A DNA stretch of 40,117 bases, from the NCBI GenBank assembly GCA_964534605.1, contig CAZHOS010000007.1, positions 1-40,117 on the forward strand. Reading direction: 5' to 3'. The translations under genes and the position numbers were made by a program. Below the pieces are notes generated by a model. That model did not search any database. It saw nothing but the letters and a program-made list of their open reading frames with translations, and had not been told where the DNA came from. Shown here in pieces: positions 1-8,074 of the stretch. Position 1 is the first letter of the stretch. Each line of letters starts with the position of its first letter. The DNA comes from CAZHOS01 sp964534605. Its GTDB lineage: Bacteria > Patescibacteriota > Saccharimonadia > Saccharimonadales > VXPC01.

Positions 1-43
1 CTGATGCTCTACTTAAGTTGGACTTAGGTGTCGCGATTTGAAT

Positions 44-49
44 TATAAT
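44..49 (+). promoter_or_regulatory. possible -10 box upstream of the GH1 gene
   Basis: A perfect TATAAT lies 35 nt before the GH1 start. The only nearby -35-like hexamer (TTGGAC) is about 20 nt away, which is too far, so this is a weak call. A second option is TAGAAT at 73-78, six nt before the ATG, which would give a nearly leaderless message. Confidence 0.3.
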
Positions 50-84
50 TCAGGGATTGTTATTGCAATGTGTAGAATATAGGA

Positions 85-1341
85 ATGAGTAATACAGACT
101 TTCCTAAAGATTTCCTATGGGGCAGCAGCACAGCTGGGCATCAGGTAGAGGGTGACTTGTATGATAACTGGACTGTGTGGGAAGAGGCCAATGCCCAGCA
201 GTTAGCCAATAATTCCCACAAGCATTCTTGGACGCCAGTCTGGCCAGAGGTCAAGTCACTGGCCGAAAACCCCGATAACTACCAGTCTGGTAACGGTGTC
301 GACCACTACAATCGCTACAAAGAGGATTTCCAGATCATCAAGAAGCTCAATCTCAACTCCTTTCGCTTTAGCGTCGAATGGAGCCGTATCGAGCCCGTCG
401 AGGGCAAGTGGGACCAAGCGGAGTTAGATCGTTACGTGCAGTATGTGCGCGAATTAAAGGCCGAGGGTATTGAACCGATGCTCAATCTCTGGCACTGGAC
501 GCACCCGGTGTGGTTCGAGCAAAAAGGTGCTTTTACCAAGAAGGCAAACATCAAATACTTCGAGCGGTTTGTACGCAAGCTAGCCCCGCTAATAGAAGAA
601 GTTAGGTATATAGTGACAATCAACGAGCCGAATAATGTTGCTTGGTTCCAATACGTTGCGGGCGAGTGGCCACCAGCCGAGAAGGGCAAGTACCTAAAAG
701 GATTCAAGGTTTTCCGCAACCTGATCACCGCCCATAAACGTAGCTACAAAGCGATCAAACAGATCAACAGCAATACGCTAGTTACGACGGCACTGTCCAG
801 CAGCAGCAACGTACCCAACGATCCACATAAGCTTAGCCACCGCTTGGCTGCTAGAGCGGCAAACTATGCTGGCAACACCTGGTACCTCAAGCGAGTAGAT
901 AAATACCACGATGTTGTAGGGTTTAATTACTACTTTAAAAACTACGTGGGGGTAGGCAAGGGGTTCAAGAACCCAGACAAGCCCCTAAACGACCTCGGCT
1001 GGTATATGGAGCCCTACGGCATCATTGATGTGCTGCGCATGGTTAGTAAAAAATTTAATAACAAACCAATAATTATATTAGAGAACGGCGTGGCTGATCG
1101 TAACGACGCCTTCCGTGGCTGGTGGATAGATGAGACTATGAAGGCCCTGTGTGACGCCAGGGCAGAGGGGATCAACCTTATCGGCTACTACCACTGGAGT
1201 CTGCTAGACAACTTCGAATGGGCCTACGGCTGGTGGCCAAACTTTGGGCTTGTCCATGTTGATCGTAAAACCATGAAGAGGACTGTCAGGCCTTCTGCCA
1301 AAGCCTGGGCCAAATGGCTCCAGGACGTACAGACCAGCTAG
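85..1341 (+). CDS. glycoside hydrolase family 1 (beta-glucosidase/beta-galactosidase type)
   Basis: A 418-residue single-domain GH1 enzyme, expected to hydrolyse beta-linked glucosides or galactosides with retention. The N-terminal GH1 signature (FLWGSSTAGHQVEG, residues 10-23) is present. The acid/base Glu is E181 in TINEP and the nucleophile is E333 in ILENG, so both catalytic residues are intact. The C-terminal region has the GH1 HWSLLDNFEWAYG segment that shapes the aglycone site. There is no signal peptide, so it should act in the cytoplasm on imported di- or oligosaccharides. The substrate cannot be read from sequence. It is followed by a hairpin-repeat region rather than another sugar gene, so it appears monocistronic. 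The length is slightly below the usual 440-480 residues. Confidence 0.93.
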   Translation: MSNTDFPKDFLWGSSTAGHQVEGDLYDNWTVWEEANAQQLANNSHKHSWTPVWPEVKSLAENPDNYQSGNGVDHYNRYKEDFQIIKKLNLNSFRFSVEWSRIEPVEGKWDQAELDRYVQYVRELKAEGIEPMLNLWHWTHPVWFEQKGAFTKKANIKYFERFVRKLAPLIEEVRYIVTINEPNNVAWFQYVAGEWPPAEKGKYLKGFKVFRNLITAHKRSYKAIKQINSNTLVTTALSSSSNVPNDPHKLSHRLAARAANYAGNTWYLKRVDKYHDVVGFNYYFKNYVGVGKGFKNPDKPLNDLGWYMEPYGIIDVLRMVSKKFNNKPIIILENGVADRNDAFRGWWIDETMKALCDARAEGINLIGYYHWSLLDNFEWAYGWWPNFGLVHVDRKTMKRTVRPSAKAWAKWLQDVQTS

Positions 1342-1382
1342 TTCGGCCAGAGCAAGCAGCACTGCTGATCTAGCCTCTTTGA

Positions 1383-1473
1383 CTCTTTTGGATATTTTAT
1401 CTTTACGGTACGCAGTCGGAGTGCCATGTGCACACCTCCTTTGCGTTCCGCAGATAAAATTCCAAAATAGCTC
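1383..1473 (-). repeat. rod-hairpin repeat, copy A
   Basis: A roughly 90-bp imperfect palindrome. The outer arms TTTTGGATATTTTATCT and AGATAAAATTCCAAAA pair with a single bulge. Inside, CGG/CCG, ACGCA/TGCGT, GGA/TCC and GTGC/GCAC continue the stem to a 5-nt loop. It is nearly identical to copy C at 30393-30487 and more distantly related to copy B at 1552-1640. The minus strand contains an AAAGGAGGTG stretch that looks like a Shine-Dalgarno inside the stem. It sits just after the GH1 stop, so it could end transcription, but no long U-tract follows. Confidence 0.85.
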
Positions 1474-1551
1474 AAAGTCTGCACGTCCTTGCGCGGTAAT
1501 GTTTAGTTTCTGAGGGTTTTTTGCTCCGGTTTTTATCTTGTCTTGGCGAAT

Positions 1552-1640
1552 CTTGGATATTTTCTTTGCGGTAACTCGCTGGGCAGTGCCACTTGCACAG
1601 CCACAGTGAGCTCTCCTCAAGAGAAATTCCAAAATAGCTC
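1552..1640 (-). repeat. rod-hairpin repeat, copy B (diverged)
   Basis: It has the same architecture as copy A with much sequence change. The outer arms are TTGGATATTTTCT and AGAGAAATTCCAA. The inner pairs are CTG/CAG, GGC/GCC and a terminal GTGC-AAGTG-GCAC stem-loop. The terminal stem and the right-hand AATTCCAAAATAGCTC are shared with copy A. The conserved fold despite divergence suggests the structure is what is retained. Confidence 0.7.
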
Positions 1641-1791
1641 CGCGCAGTGACGCCCTGGTTCCGCTTCGACTGAGCTCAGGGGTGGGAACTTGAATCGGCA
1701 CTCGGGCAGACAGCCACTTACACGATAATCCTTCATCGTCCTTATATGAAACCTACGTATCATCAAAGCACGAGCGACAAGCTTGCTTTAT

Positions 1792-1820
1792 TTGAAACTT
1801 CTTATGCTTTAGTTTACGAT
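1792..1820 (+). promoter_or_regulatory. promoter of the membrane-anchored hypothetical
   Basis: TTGAAA (1792-1797), a 17-nt spacer, then TACGAT (1815-1820). The start codon at 1856 is preceded by AAAGGAAATATC, a usable ribosome binding site. Confidence 0.5.
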
Positions 1821-1855
1821 AGAAGTATATATGCCAAAATAAAAAAGGAAATATC

Positions 1856-3136
1856 ATGGCACCTAGCAACCCGCAAATAAAACAATTTATCATCGACGGC
1901 AGAGCAGCTGGCCTCAACGATACTAACATCAGAGAGCAATTAGTAGCTGCAGGTTGGGATCAGGCTTCTATAGATGGGTCTTTTAATGCTCAGGCTGAAA
2001 CTTCTACCACTCCGCCTCCGCCACCACCGCCTTCACCCGAAAGCCCCGAACCTGCCTCAGCGTCTACACAACCTCAACAAGTTGCAGCATCCCAGCCTAC
2101 TATGGTTGCGCCTGATGGGGTCGCATCGTCTGCTAGTCCGCAGACACCACCAACTAATCCCTTAACTACACCCACGGTCACCGCTGCAAGTACGGTATTG
2201 CCTGCTGCTGCAAGTGCCGTCCCGCAAGTGGGCGGTCAATCCGCTACAGCGTCTGCCCCTGCGCGCAGCAGAATGATAAAAAAGATTACAGTATTGGTTG
2301 GGGCAGTGGCAGGACTTGTGCTGGTAGGCTTACTGCTATTCTTCTTTGTTTTTAGCTCAGACAGTCCTGAAGCTGTTTTCCGTAAGATGATAGAGAATAA
2401 CTTAAATTCAAGCTCATACACCAGAAGTGCGTCGAGTGACGGCAACGGATCTAGCTTTGATATTACTGCAGATTTTAACTTCGAAGATGATGAGAGCCGA
2501 GCTAGTTTTAGTGAATTTAACTCAGCAACTGAAACATCTGTTGGTAAGGTGACCTTCAGTCTAGAGCATATAGCAGTCCAGGATGAGGACTATGTAAGGG
2601 TCACCGACCTTGCTATTGACTTTAGCGACCCGTCACTTCAGGGTTCTTTGAGCGAAGACGAGCTATTCGCCTTATGGGGTCTACCAGATAAAGATACTTG
2701 GTCGGAGTATTCTCCGGGCATGGCTGGGGGCTTCTTTGACGATGTGGTGACGCTTAATGGTATTGCGGGTACTATGCCAGTTGGCCCCTATCAAAAAGAT
2801 TCAGTGTTAGCGGACATGATATTCGCAGCTTACGACATCGATTTCGAATCGGCAGAGATAGTCGAAAGGGATGGTAGAGAGCTCCTAGAGCTTTCATTCG
2901 ACGGCGATACAGGCAGGATTGAGGAGTTTAACGATTACATCTTTGATAGTCCAGACTTTGGCTTGGATGACTCTGACCAAACACAGAGTACATTTGAGAG
3001 CAATGACGGTACCTTATGGGTCGATGTTAAGACAAAACGTCTGGCGCGGCTAGATATCGAAACCGACTCGACTTCAACGCTGACTGTAGAATACAGCAAC
3101 TACGAAGAAGTAGATGACATCGAGCGTCCGCTATAG
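1856..3136 (+). CDS. membrane-anchored hypothetical protein with proline-rich linker
   Basis: A 426-residue protein with three parts. Residues 1-45 form a small helical domain (IKQFIIDGRAAGLND... REQLVAAGW) of the short-helix type common at the N-terminus of CPR membrane proteins. Residues 50-138 are a Pro/Ala/Ser/Thr-rich linker with a run of seven prolines. Residues 143-166 are one transmembrane helix. The remaining 260 residues are acidic, rich in Asp, Ser and Phe, and predicted to lie outside the cell. This resembles a lipoprotein-like or LppX-like beta domain only in general composition, so no function is claimed. An RBS (AAAGGA) and a promoter precede it. The next gene has its own promoter. 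Confidence 0.75.
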   Translation: MAPSNPQIKQFIIDGRAAGLNDTNIREQLVAAGWDQASIDGSFNAQAETSTTPPPPPPPSPESPEPASASTQPQQVAASQPTMVAPDGVASSASPQTPPTNPLTTPTVTAASTVLPAAASAVPQVGGQSATASAPARSRMIKKITVLVGAVAGLVLVGLLLFFFVFSSDSPEAVFRKMIENNLNSSSYTRSASSDGNGSSFDITADFNFEDDESRASFSEFNSATETSVGKVTFSLEHIAVQDEDYVRVTDLAIDFSDPSLQGSLSEDELFALWGLPDKDTWSEYSPGMAGGFFDDVVTLNGIAGTMPVGPYQKDSVLADMIFAAYDIDFESAEIVERDGRELLELSFDGDTGRIEEFNDYIFDSPDFGLDDSDQTQSTFESNDGTLWVDVKTKRLARLDIETDSTSTLTVEYSNYEEVDDIERPL

Positions 3137-3169
3137 ATTAGATAAAAAGATTCCTGCAAACACCGTTTA

Positions 3170-3198
3170 TTGACATAAGCACAATTTTGTGCTAGTAT
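3170..3198 (+). promoter_or_regulatory. strong promoter with palindromic operator in the spacer
   Basis: TTGACA (3170-3175), a 17-nt spacer and TAGTAT (3193-3198). The spacer is almost entirely the inverted repeat AGCACAATTTTGTGCT (3178-3193), two 7-nt arms around TT. A dimeric repressor bound there would block RNA polymerase. The regulator is unknown. Confidence 0.65.
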
Positions 3199-3226
3199 CT
3201 ACATATAATTTAAAAAGAATAAAAAG

Positions 3227-3661
3227 ATGAATCACGAAACCCCAAAAATGAGCGAAAAAGGAGCTGAACACGGCCCTTATGTACCTACAGAAAATCCTCA
3301 CGAACAAACGGACCGTCATATAGATGCTTTGTATGATGAATTTGACAGGGACCGTTCAATGACGGCAGCAGAGAGAGACCTCAGAAGGGCAGAGTTAGGC
3401 AAAAGAGAGACCTGTACAGAAATAGACATAATGCGAGGTGATCTAACGAGGCTATCAGAGCCTTCTAGGTTAGCGATAGAGCAAGCGGACTATGAAGAGT
3501 GGGAGGCGGAGCAGGCTGCGATCATAGCAGAAGATGAGGAGCTTGAAAAAGCTGAGGGCCTCACTCCGCAGGAGCAGCGTCGATTAGACGAAGAGGCAGA
3601 AGATGAGTCACGTGATAATGCCGCAGAGCAAGATTGGATACGTAACGGCCGCGTAGGTTAA
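3227..3661 (+). CDS. small highly charged hypothetical protein
   Basis: A 144-residue protein with no membrane segment or signal peptide. It is rich in Glu, Asp, Arg and Gln, with long predicted helices such as AAERDLRRAELGKRE and EEWEAEQAAIIAEDEELEKAEG, and is likely partly coiled-coil or disordered. No family is recognised. It has its own promoter with a palindrome (3170-3198) and its own terminator (3682-3704), so it is a single-gene, probably regulated unit. The start ATG is about 29 nt after the -10 box and lacks a clear Shine-Dalgarno. Confidence 0.65.
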   Translation: MNHETPKMSEKGAEHGPYVPTENPHEQTDRHIDALYDEFDRDRSMTAAERDLRRAELGKRETCTEIDIMRGDLTRLSEPSRLAIEQADYEEWEAEQAAIIAEDEELEKAEGLTPQEQRRLDEEAEDESRDNAAEQDWIRNGRVG

Positions 3662-3681
3662 CGAGACTCCTGGATATAGCC

Positions 3682-3704
3682 AAAAACCGCCCCGGGCGGT
3701 TTTT
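3682..3704 (+). terminator. rho-independent terminator
   Basis: A CCGCCC/GGGCGG stem with flanking A5 and T5, 21 nt after the stop codon of the small charged protein. The A-tract makes it bidirectional in principle. Confidence 0.88.
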
Positions 3705-3863
3705 AGTTGTTAACTGATAATCGGTAATTTATCACTCACTGCAAATCGTCAATCGTTTATATTTAACTACACTGCTCGCCACCAACTACTCTCTACTGCG
3801 GCCTCGCCACTCCTCTTTACCTATCCCTCATTACTCTTTACTGCTGCGCAAGCAGCACCAACA

Positions 3864-3872
3864 TGTGGATAA
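3864..3872 (+). promoter_or_regulatory. DnaA-box-like 9-mer
   Basis: TGTGGATAA is the exact complement of the consensus DnaA box TTATCCACA. It abuts the MraZ-box array. A single box does not make an origin, and a second identical 9-mer occurs at 12582-12590. Confidence 0.35.
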
Positions 3873-3885
3873 GTCTGGGGAGAAA

Positions 3886-3930
3886 GTGGGTTGTTGTGGG
3901 TAAAAGGGGTTGCATGTGGGTAGCAGTGGG
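3886..3930 (+). promoter_or_regulatory. MraZ-type operator: GTGGG boxes at 10-bp spacing
   Basis: GTGGG occurs at 3886, 3896, 3916 and 3926, each exactly on a 10-bp phase. A degenerate box (GGGGT) fills the missing slot at 3906. TGGGG at 3876 and AGTGG at 3946 may be weak outer copies. Known MraZ sites are TGGG-type repeats at 10-bp spacing upstream of mraZ, so this is very probably the autoregulatory operator of the division cluster. Confidence 0.85.
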
Positions 3931-3939
3931 TAGTATAGT
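3910..3939 (+). promoter_or_regulatory. candidate division-cluster promoter inside the MraZ array
   Basis: TTGCAT (3910-3915), an 18-nt spacer, then TATAGT (3934-3939). Two GTGGG boxes lie between the hexamers, so MraZ binding would occlude polymerase. A perfect 7-bp inverted repeat, ATTAGGT-CAC-ACCTAAT (3956-3972), follows in the 5' leader. Confidence 0.5.
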
Positions 3940-3955
3940 GTTATCAGTGGAAGCA

Positions 3956-3972
3956 ATTAGGTCACACCTAAT
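3956..3972 (+). repeat. perfect inverted repeat in the mraZ leader
   Basis: Seven-bp arms ATTAGGT/ACCTAAT with a CAC loop, about 50 nt before the mraZ start. It could be a small RNA hairpin or a protein site. Confidence 0.6.
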
Positions 3973-4022
3973 AAAACAAAAACCACTACAAAAAACAAAA
4001 TAGGGAGCATCAGGAGCAACAC

Positions 4023-4388
4023 GTGCCACAAAGTGCAGACTATTTCGGTAGAAAGCTAGACGACAAGCGTCGCCTTACTATACCTACGACAGTCCGCCCA
4101 GAGTTTGCCAACGGTTATGTAATAACCCAAGGCTTCGGCAAATACTTGCACCTATACCCTAAAGACATCTGGGAAAGAGAAGTCGAACCGGCTTTGCAGG
4201 GAAGTATCCTTGATCAGCAGGTAGCCGACTTAAACGTTCGATTCCGGATGGGCAAAGCAGAGGGCGAACTCGACCAAAAACAAGGTCGTATCAAACTCGA
4301 ACAACATCAGCTCGATTTTGCAGGTATCACAACTAGTGTTCAGGCAGTTAGAGCAGGCAAGTATTGGCGCATTATGGCCGATACATAA
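4023..4388 (+). CDS. mraZ: transcriptional regulator MraZ
   Basis: A 121-residue protein with the two AbrB-like swapped-hairpin halves of MraZ. The first carries LDDKRRLTIP (residues 12-21). The second carries LDQKQGRIKL in place of the usual LDxxGRIxLP. MraZ rings bind repeated GTGGG-type boxes upstream of their own gene and control the division cluster, and such boxes are present at 3886-3930. The start is GTG at 4023, with AGGAGC (4012-4017) 5 nt upstream. It is shorter than the usual 140-150 residues and the second half is diverged. It is the first gene of the dcw cluster. Confidence 0.93.
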   Translation: MPQSADYFGRKLDDKRRLTIPTTVRPEFANGYVITQGFGKYLHLYPKDIWEREVEPALQGSILDQQVADLNVRFRMGKAEGELDQKQGRIKLEQHQLDFAGITTSVQAVRAGKYWRIMADT

Positions 4389-4861
4389 GCTTACGTTCAC
4401 TTTGCAGCACATTAACAGATAGCACAATAACAAAGATCAATACTAGAACACGTAGTGCATACGCGCTATGCAACCAGCAGATTTCGAGGTTAGCGAATTG
4501 GCAGTCAGCCAGTGGCCCGGGGCCACCACTGTATAAAAACCCTTGTACCTTCCATTTAAACACCTCCCAAAACTCCACCTCACATAAATCTCTCGTTCTC
4601 GGAACTTACATATACGTCATTTATGCGATCCCAAAAGTCGCACAAACCATATGCGTATTTGCCAAGAACAACAAAAACAAACACAATCAAAACAAAACGT
4701 TGACTGCTGGTTCGGTGATCTCGCACACATTAGAAGAGTCAGACATTCCAGGGTTCGTACACAGAATGTTCTTCCTTACCTCGGTGAGTATAGAAAATTC
4801 TGACTTGAGCATTTCCTAATACATGACTCATCACAGTCTATTATTTGATAGACTACATCTA
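4389..4861 (+). other. spacer between mraZ and rsmH
   Basis: About 470 bp. An open frame (4364-4819) spans it, but its composition looks non-coding, it overlaps mraZ and it has no ribosome site. The clearest structure is the hairpin GTGGCC-CGG-GGCCAC at 4512-4526. A leader this long inside a division cluster is unusual, but I see no promoter or known RNA in it. Confidence 0.5.
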
Positions 4862-5728
4862 ATGAACAGACCACATATTCCAGTATTGGTATCAGAAATT
4901 GTTAGTACACTCGATCCCCAGGCAGGGGATAGATATCTAGACCTTACGGCCGGTTATGGTGGGCATGCTTTAGCCATGCTTAAGCATCAGCCAGATCTAG
5001 ACGTAACCCTTGTTGATCGAGACGATAGGGCAGTTAAACATCTGTCGCAATCAGTCAAAGACGCACGCATTATCCACCAGGATTTTGCGAATTTTTGCAA
5101 ACAAGCAATTAGCCAAGAAGCAGTCTACGATGTAGTACTTGCGGATATAGGAGTATCGTCCCCTCATGTAGATAATGCGGACAGGGGCTTTAGCTTCAAC
5201 AAGCGAGCAGATCTCGATATGCGCATGGACACGTCGCAGCAACTGACAGCTCACGAGGTAGTTAATAGCTACTCTGAGGATCGGCTTGTGCAGATTTTTC
5301 GTGTCTACGGAGAAGAACGCCAGGCTACGCGCTACGCCAAACTAATAGTGAACAGCAGGCCACTACAGACAACGACCGAGCTTGCCGAGCTAATTAGCAA
5401 TAACTCACGCTACAGCAAAACGCATCCAGCGACCAAGATATTCCAGGCAATACGAATCGAAGTAAACGACGAGCTAGGGCAACTTAAAACATTGCTTGAG
5501 CTTGGGCCGCGCTTGCTCTCTAACGGGGGGAGGCTAGGCATCATTAGCTTCCATAGCCTAGAAGATAGACTTGTTAAACAGAGGTTTTTGGTTATTGGCC
5601 AGGATACCCTGGACAGCGACTACCGTACACTAACAAAAAAACCAATTGTGCCGTCACCAAACGAATTAGCTTTTAATCCGCGGGCACGCAGCGCAAAACT
5701 ACGTGTCTTGCAGCGAAAACAAAAATAA
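4862..5728 (+). CDS. rsmH: 16S rRNA (cytosine1402-N4)-methyltransferase RsmH (MraW)
   Basis: An SAM-dependent methyltransferase that modifies C1402 in the decoding centre of 16S rRNA. It begins MNRPHIPVLVSEIV, typical of the family. Its landmarks are the SAM-binding YLDLTAGYGGHA (motif I), DVVLADIGVSSPHVD, RGFSFNKRADLDMRMD, the helical insertion domain containing ATKIFQAIRIEVN, and the C-terminal ISFHSLEDRLVKQRF. The frame is open from an ATG at 4823, but family alignment favours the ATG at 4862 (288 residues). Neither start has a Shine-Dalgarno. It is the second gene of the dcw cluster. Confidence 0.94.
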   Translation: MNRPHIPVLVSEIVSTLDPQAGDRYLDLTAGYGGHALAMLKHQPDLDVTLVDRDDRAVKHLSQSVKDARIIHQDFANFCKQAISQEAVYDVVLADIGVSSPHVDNADRGFSFNKRADLDMRMDTSQQLTAHEVVNSYSEDRLVQIFRVYGEERQATRYAKLIVNSRPLQTTTELAELISNNSRYSKTHPATKIFQAIRIEVNDELGQLKTLLELGPRLLSNGGRLGIISFHSLEDRLVKQRFLVIGQDTLDSDYRTLTKKPIVPSPNELAFNPRARSAKLRVLQRKQK

Positions 5729-5849
5729 AACAGAAAGGACGCGTGTCGCATGTCGATCAGAGTCCAAGTAGAGGATAGATCACATCCATTGCAGCACATT
5801 ACGGTCACTCGTAAAGACCGCTAGCAATAGATAAAAATCTATGACTGAC

Positions 5850-5880
5850 GCTGGGGGTTGCCAAAATAGCATCCCCCAGC
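5850..5880 (+). promoter_or_regulatory. strong hairpin before the ftsL-like gene
   Basis: The GC-rich arms GCTGGGGG and CCCCCAGC enclose a further T-A, G-C, C-G stem and a 7-nt loop, about 11 pairs with one mismatch. It has no T-tract, so it is more likely a processing, stability or attenuation element in the rsmH-ftsL spacer (5729-5905) than a full terminator. Confidence 0.6.
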
Positions 5881-5905
5881 CCCTCAAGAACAGGAAAACA
5901 AAAAA

Positions 5906-6247
5906 ATGACATATGCCTCAGCAACAGCAGTAAGAAGGAATAGTTACCAACGCAATAAAAACAGCGTTAATTATCAAGACAATAAATCTACACTCGGTGT
6001 AGTTAGTAACTTTGCAGTACTTTTGGCTCTAGGGTGTTTACTGACCGTCGTCTACTTGTCTCAAGTTACCAAGACTAATAGCTATAGTTATAGCCTGGAC
6101 CAGCTCAACCGCGAGAGGGTAGAGTTACAGCAAGACCTAGATGCTCTGCAGGTCAGCTCGGCACGTCTACAGTCCATCTCTCAGCTTAAGGACAGTCAGG
6201 TCGCCTCGAACCTAGCTACTCCAGAGAACGTTTCGTACGCAAACTAA
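5906..6247 (+). CDS. ftsL: FtsL-like septum protein
   Basis: A 113-residue bitopic membrane protein. A basic cytoplasmic tail (residues 1-30) is followed by one transmembrane helix at about 32-53 (VVSNFAVLLALGCLLTVVYL). The outer part has a heptad-like coiled coil (YSLDQLNRERVELQQDLDALQVSSARLQSI). FtsL pairs with FtsB/DivIC through this coil and links FtsQ to FtsWI. FtsL sequences are poorly conserved, so the name rests on topology and on the position between rsmH and the penicillin-binding protein gene, the classical ftsL slot. Confidence 0.75.
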   Translation: MTYASATAVRRNSYQRNKNSVNYQDNKSTLGVVSNFAVLLALGCLLTVVYLSQVTKTNSYSYSLDQLNRERVELQQDLDALQVSSARLQSISQLKDSQVASNLATPENVSYAN

Positions 6248-6274
6248 GTAGTAGGGTAGACGTAAGCTTTTCGG

Positions 6275-6280
6275 TATAAT
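6275..6280 (+). promoter_or_regulatory. -10 box placing a leaderless start at ftsI
   Basis: TATAAT ends 8 nt before the ftsI ATG, which has no Shine-Dalgarno. Transcription would begin at or one base before the start codon. No clear -35 box is present. Confidence 0.5.
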
Positions 6281-6288
6281 ATCTATTA

Positions 6289-8016
6289 ATGAGTCGTAAT
6301 AACTCGCACACTAGTCCGTCACTAGGCCGCCTTAACTTCATGGCGGTAACTTTGCTGCTTATAGGAGTGGTGTTTTTGGGGCGCTTATTCCAGCTGCAGG
6401 TCATAAATGGCCAGCAATACCGCGAACAGGCTGACTCTGGCCAGATTACGTCGTTGACCATACCTGCCAGCAGGGGTCAGGTATATGCTCAACGTGACGG
6501 ACAGAGGGTTCCGTTGGTGCTCAATGCACGGGAGTGGCTGCTCTTTAGCGACACGGCATTTATAGAAAGCCGAAGCCAGCTTATCGATACACTAGAGCAA
6601 AATAACATCTTTATTACCTCGTTCCAGAAAGACCAGCTAGATACAGATAACAGATATGTTGTGCTTGCCCAAGACATACAGGACGAGCTAAAACAATCTA
6701 TCGAAGACAGCGGCGTCAAAGGGCTGTATTTCCAGCCGCAGAATACACGCAATTACAGCGAGGGCAGCTTAGCTGCCCATGTGCTGGGCTTTGTTAACAA
6801 CGACGGCAGTGGGCAGTACGGCGTCGAAGAGTTCTTTGACCAAGAGCTTACAGGTACTAATGGCCAGTTAAGGGCTGTTACTGACGCTAACGGTGTGCCG
6901 CTTGCTTTCGAGCAGAACAATATCTTGGTAGAGCCGGTCGACGGGCAGGACGTTACGCTAACTATAGATGTCGATACACAGCAAATCGTAGAGTCAGCCC
7001 TGCGCTCAGCTACCGATAGGCTAAGCGCCCAAGGGGCAAGCGGGGTAGTGCTGGATGCCGAGACAGGCAAAGTGCTGGCCATGGCCAACTACCCAACTTT
7101 CGAGCCGCAGAACTTCGAGCAAGTTGGCGACGTATCTTTATTTGATAACCCGGCTATAAGCGACGCGGTCGAGCCAGGGTCTGCCCTCAAAACACTTGTG
7201 GCCGCTGCCGCCCTAGATACGGGGGCTGTGGACACCGATTACAGCTATTTTGACGATGGTAGTGTAGTGTTAGACGAAGCTACAGTTACTAATGCCATAA
7301 ACTACAGCGCGCAGGACAGAAGCTTCACGGATATCCTACGCTTGTCACTAAATACAGGCTCGATCAATCTACTTGCGCAACTAGGCGGTGGGCAGGTTAA
7401 CGAACAAGCCAGAACCACTCTATACAGCTATCTAACTGAAGCTCATGGTCTGGGGCAGGCAACCGGCATACAACTACCGAACGAGTCGTCTGGCATCATA
7501 TCTGGGCCAAACGATGGCTTTGGGCTGAATATTCGCTACGGCAACATCACCTTTGGGCAGGGGCTTACTCTGACTCCATTGCAGCTAGCGGCCGCCTACA
7601 TTCCGATCGTTAACGACGGCTTGCGCTACAAGCCTTATATTATCGAAAGTGTTGGCGACTCTATATCAAGACCAGAACTTGTCACTGGCGATACCTCTAT
7701 TAGCCCTCAGACTAGCGCCTCTATCCGCGAAGTGCTAGACGACGTCGCACAAACCAACTACCCAACTGTTCAGGTAGACGGGTTAGAGATATCTGGTAAG
7801 ACAGGCACAGCACAAATACCGGATGGGCAGGGCGGGTATCAGGCAGATGGCTTTACGGGTACATTCGCAGGCTATATACGCTCGGACAACACCAATCTGG
7901 TTATCGCCGTTAAGATCGACGAGCCGCAAGGCGTGCGCTTTGCCGGTACAGATGCTGCTCGTCCTCTTTGGCAAGACATCGTGAGCGGTCTACTAAACGC
8001 TGGTAAAGTCAGATAA
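6289..8016 (+). CDS. ftsI: septal peptidoglycan transpeptidase FtsI (PBP3-type)
   Basis: A class B penicillin-binding protein of 575 residues that crosslinks septal peptidoglycan with FtsW. One N-terminal transmembrane helix (about residues 18-36) precedes a PBP dimerisation domain (about 55-215) and the transpeptidase domain. The three active-site motifs are present: S298-A-L-K301 (nucleophile), S353-L-N355 and K504-T-G. There are no PASTA repeats. It has the usual place after ftsL. The start ATG lacks a ribosome site and sits 8 nt behind TATAAT, suggesting an internal leaderless promoter. Confidence 0.94.
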   Translation: MSRNNSHTSPSLGRLNFMAVTLLLIGVVFLGRLFQLQVINGQQYREQADSGQITSLTIPASRGQVYAQRDGQRVPLVLNAREWLLFSDTAFIESRSQLIDTLEQNNIFITSFQKDQLDTDNRYVVLAQDIQDELKQSIEDSGVKGLYFQPQNTRNYSEGSLAAHVLGFVNNDGSGQYGVEEFFDQELTGTNGQLRAVTDANGVPLAFEQNNILVEPVDGQDVTLTIDVDTQQIVESALRSATDRLSAQGASGVVLDAETGKVLAMANYPTFEPQNFEQVGDVSLFDNPAISDAVEPGSALKTLVAAAALDTGAVDTDYSYFDDGSVVLDEATVTNAINYSAQDRSFTDILRLSLNTGSINLLAQLGGGQVNEQARTTLYSYLTEAHGLGQATGIQLPNESSGIISGPNDGFGLNIRYGNITFGQGLTLTPLQLAAAYIPIVNDGLRYKPYIIESVGDSISRPELVTGDTSISPQTSASIREVLDDVAQTNYPTVQVDGLEISGKTGTAQIPDGQGGYQADGFTGTFAGYIRSDNTNLVIAVKIDEPQGVRFAGTDAARPLWQDIVSGLLNAGKVR

Positions 8017-8074
8017 TGTGATATAATTTGTATAACAAAATCAAAACAAAAAGACCTATAGAAAGTACCGATAC

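Larger units (their letters stand above)
1342..1855. other. gene-free spacer holding two copies of a hairpin repeat
   Basis: About 510 bp without a convincing gene. It holds repeat copies A (1383-1473) and B (1552-1640), a short connector, and the promoter of the next gene near 1792-1820. A minus-strand open frame (1204-1701) runs through both repeats, but it also overlaps the end of the GH1 gene and is judged a by-product. Confidence 0.7.

Noticed and set aside
1204..1701. 165-codon minus-strand frame whose segment ELFWNFICG recurs at 30340-30537.
   Set aside because: The similarity comes from the rod-hairpin DNA repeat. The frame overlaps the GH1 gene, and the flanks outside the repeat share nothing. 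The paired base changes support structure rather than coding.
4364..4819. 151-codon open frame between mraZ and rsmH.
   Set aside because: It overlaps mraZ, has no ribosome site or -10 box, and its composition (Thr/Ser/Asn-rich, many Cys and Tyr, no domain pattern) looks non-coding.
8022..8027. TATAAT upstream of mraY as a promoter.
   Set aside because: No acceptable -35 element or extended -10 motif, and the gene start is 47 nt away. It may be chance in an AT-rich spacer.
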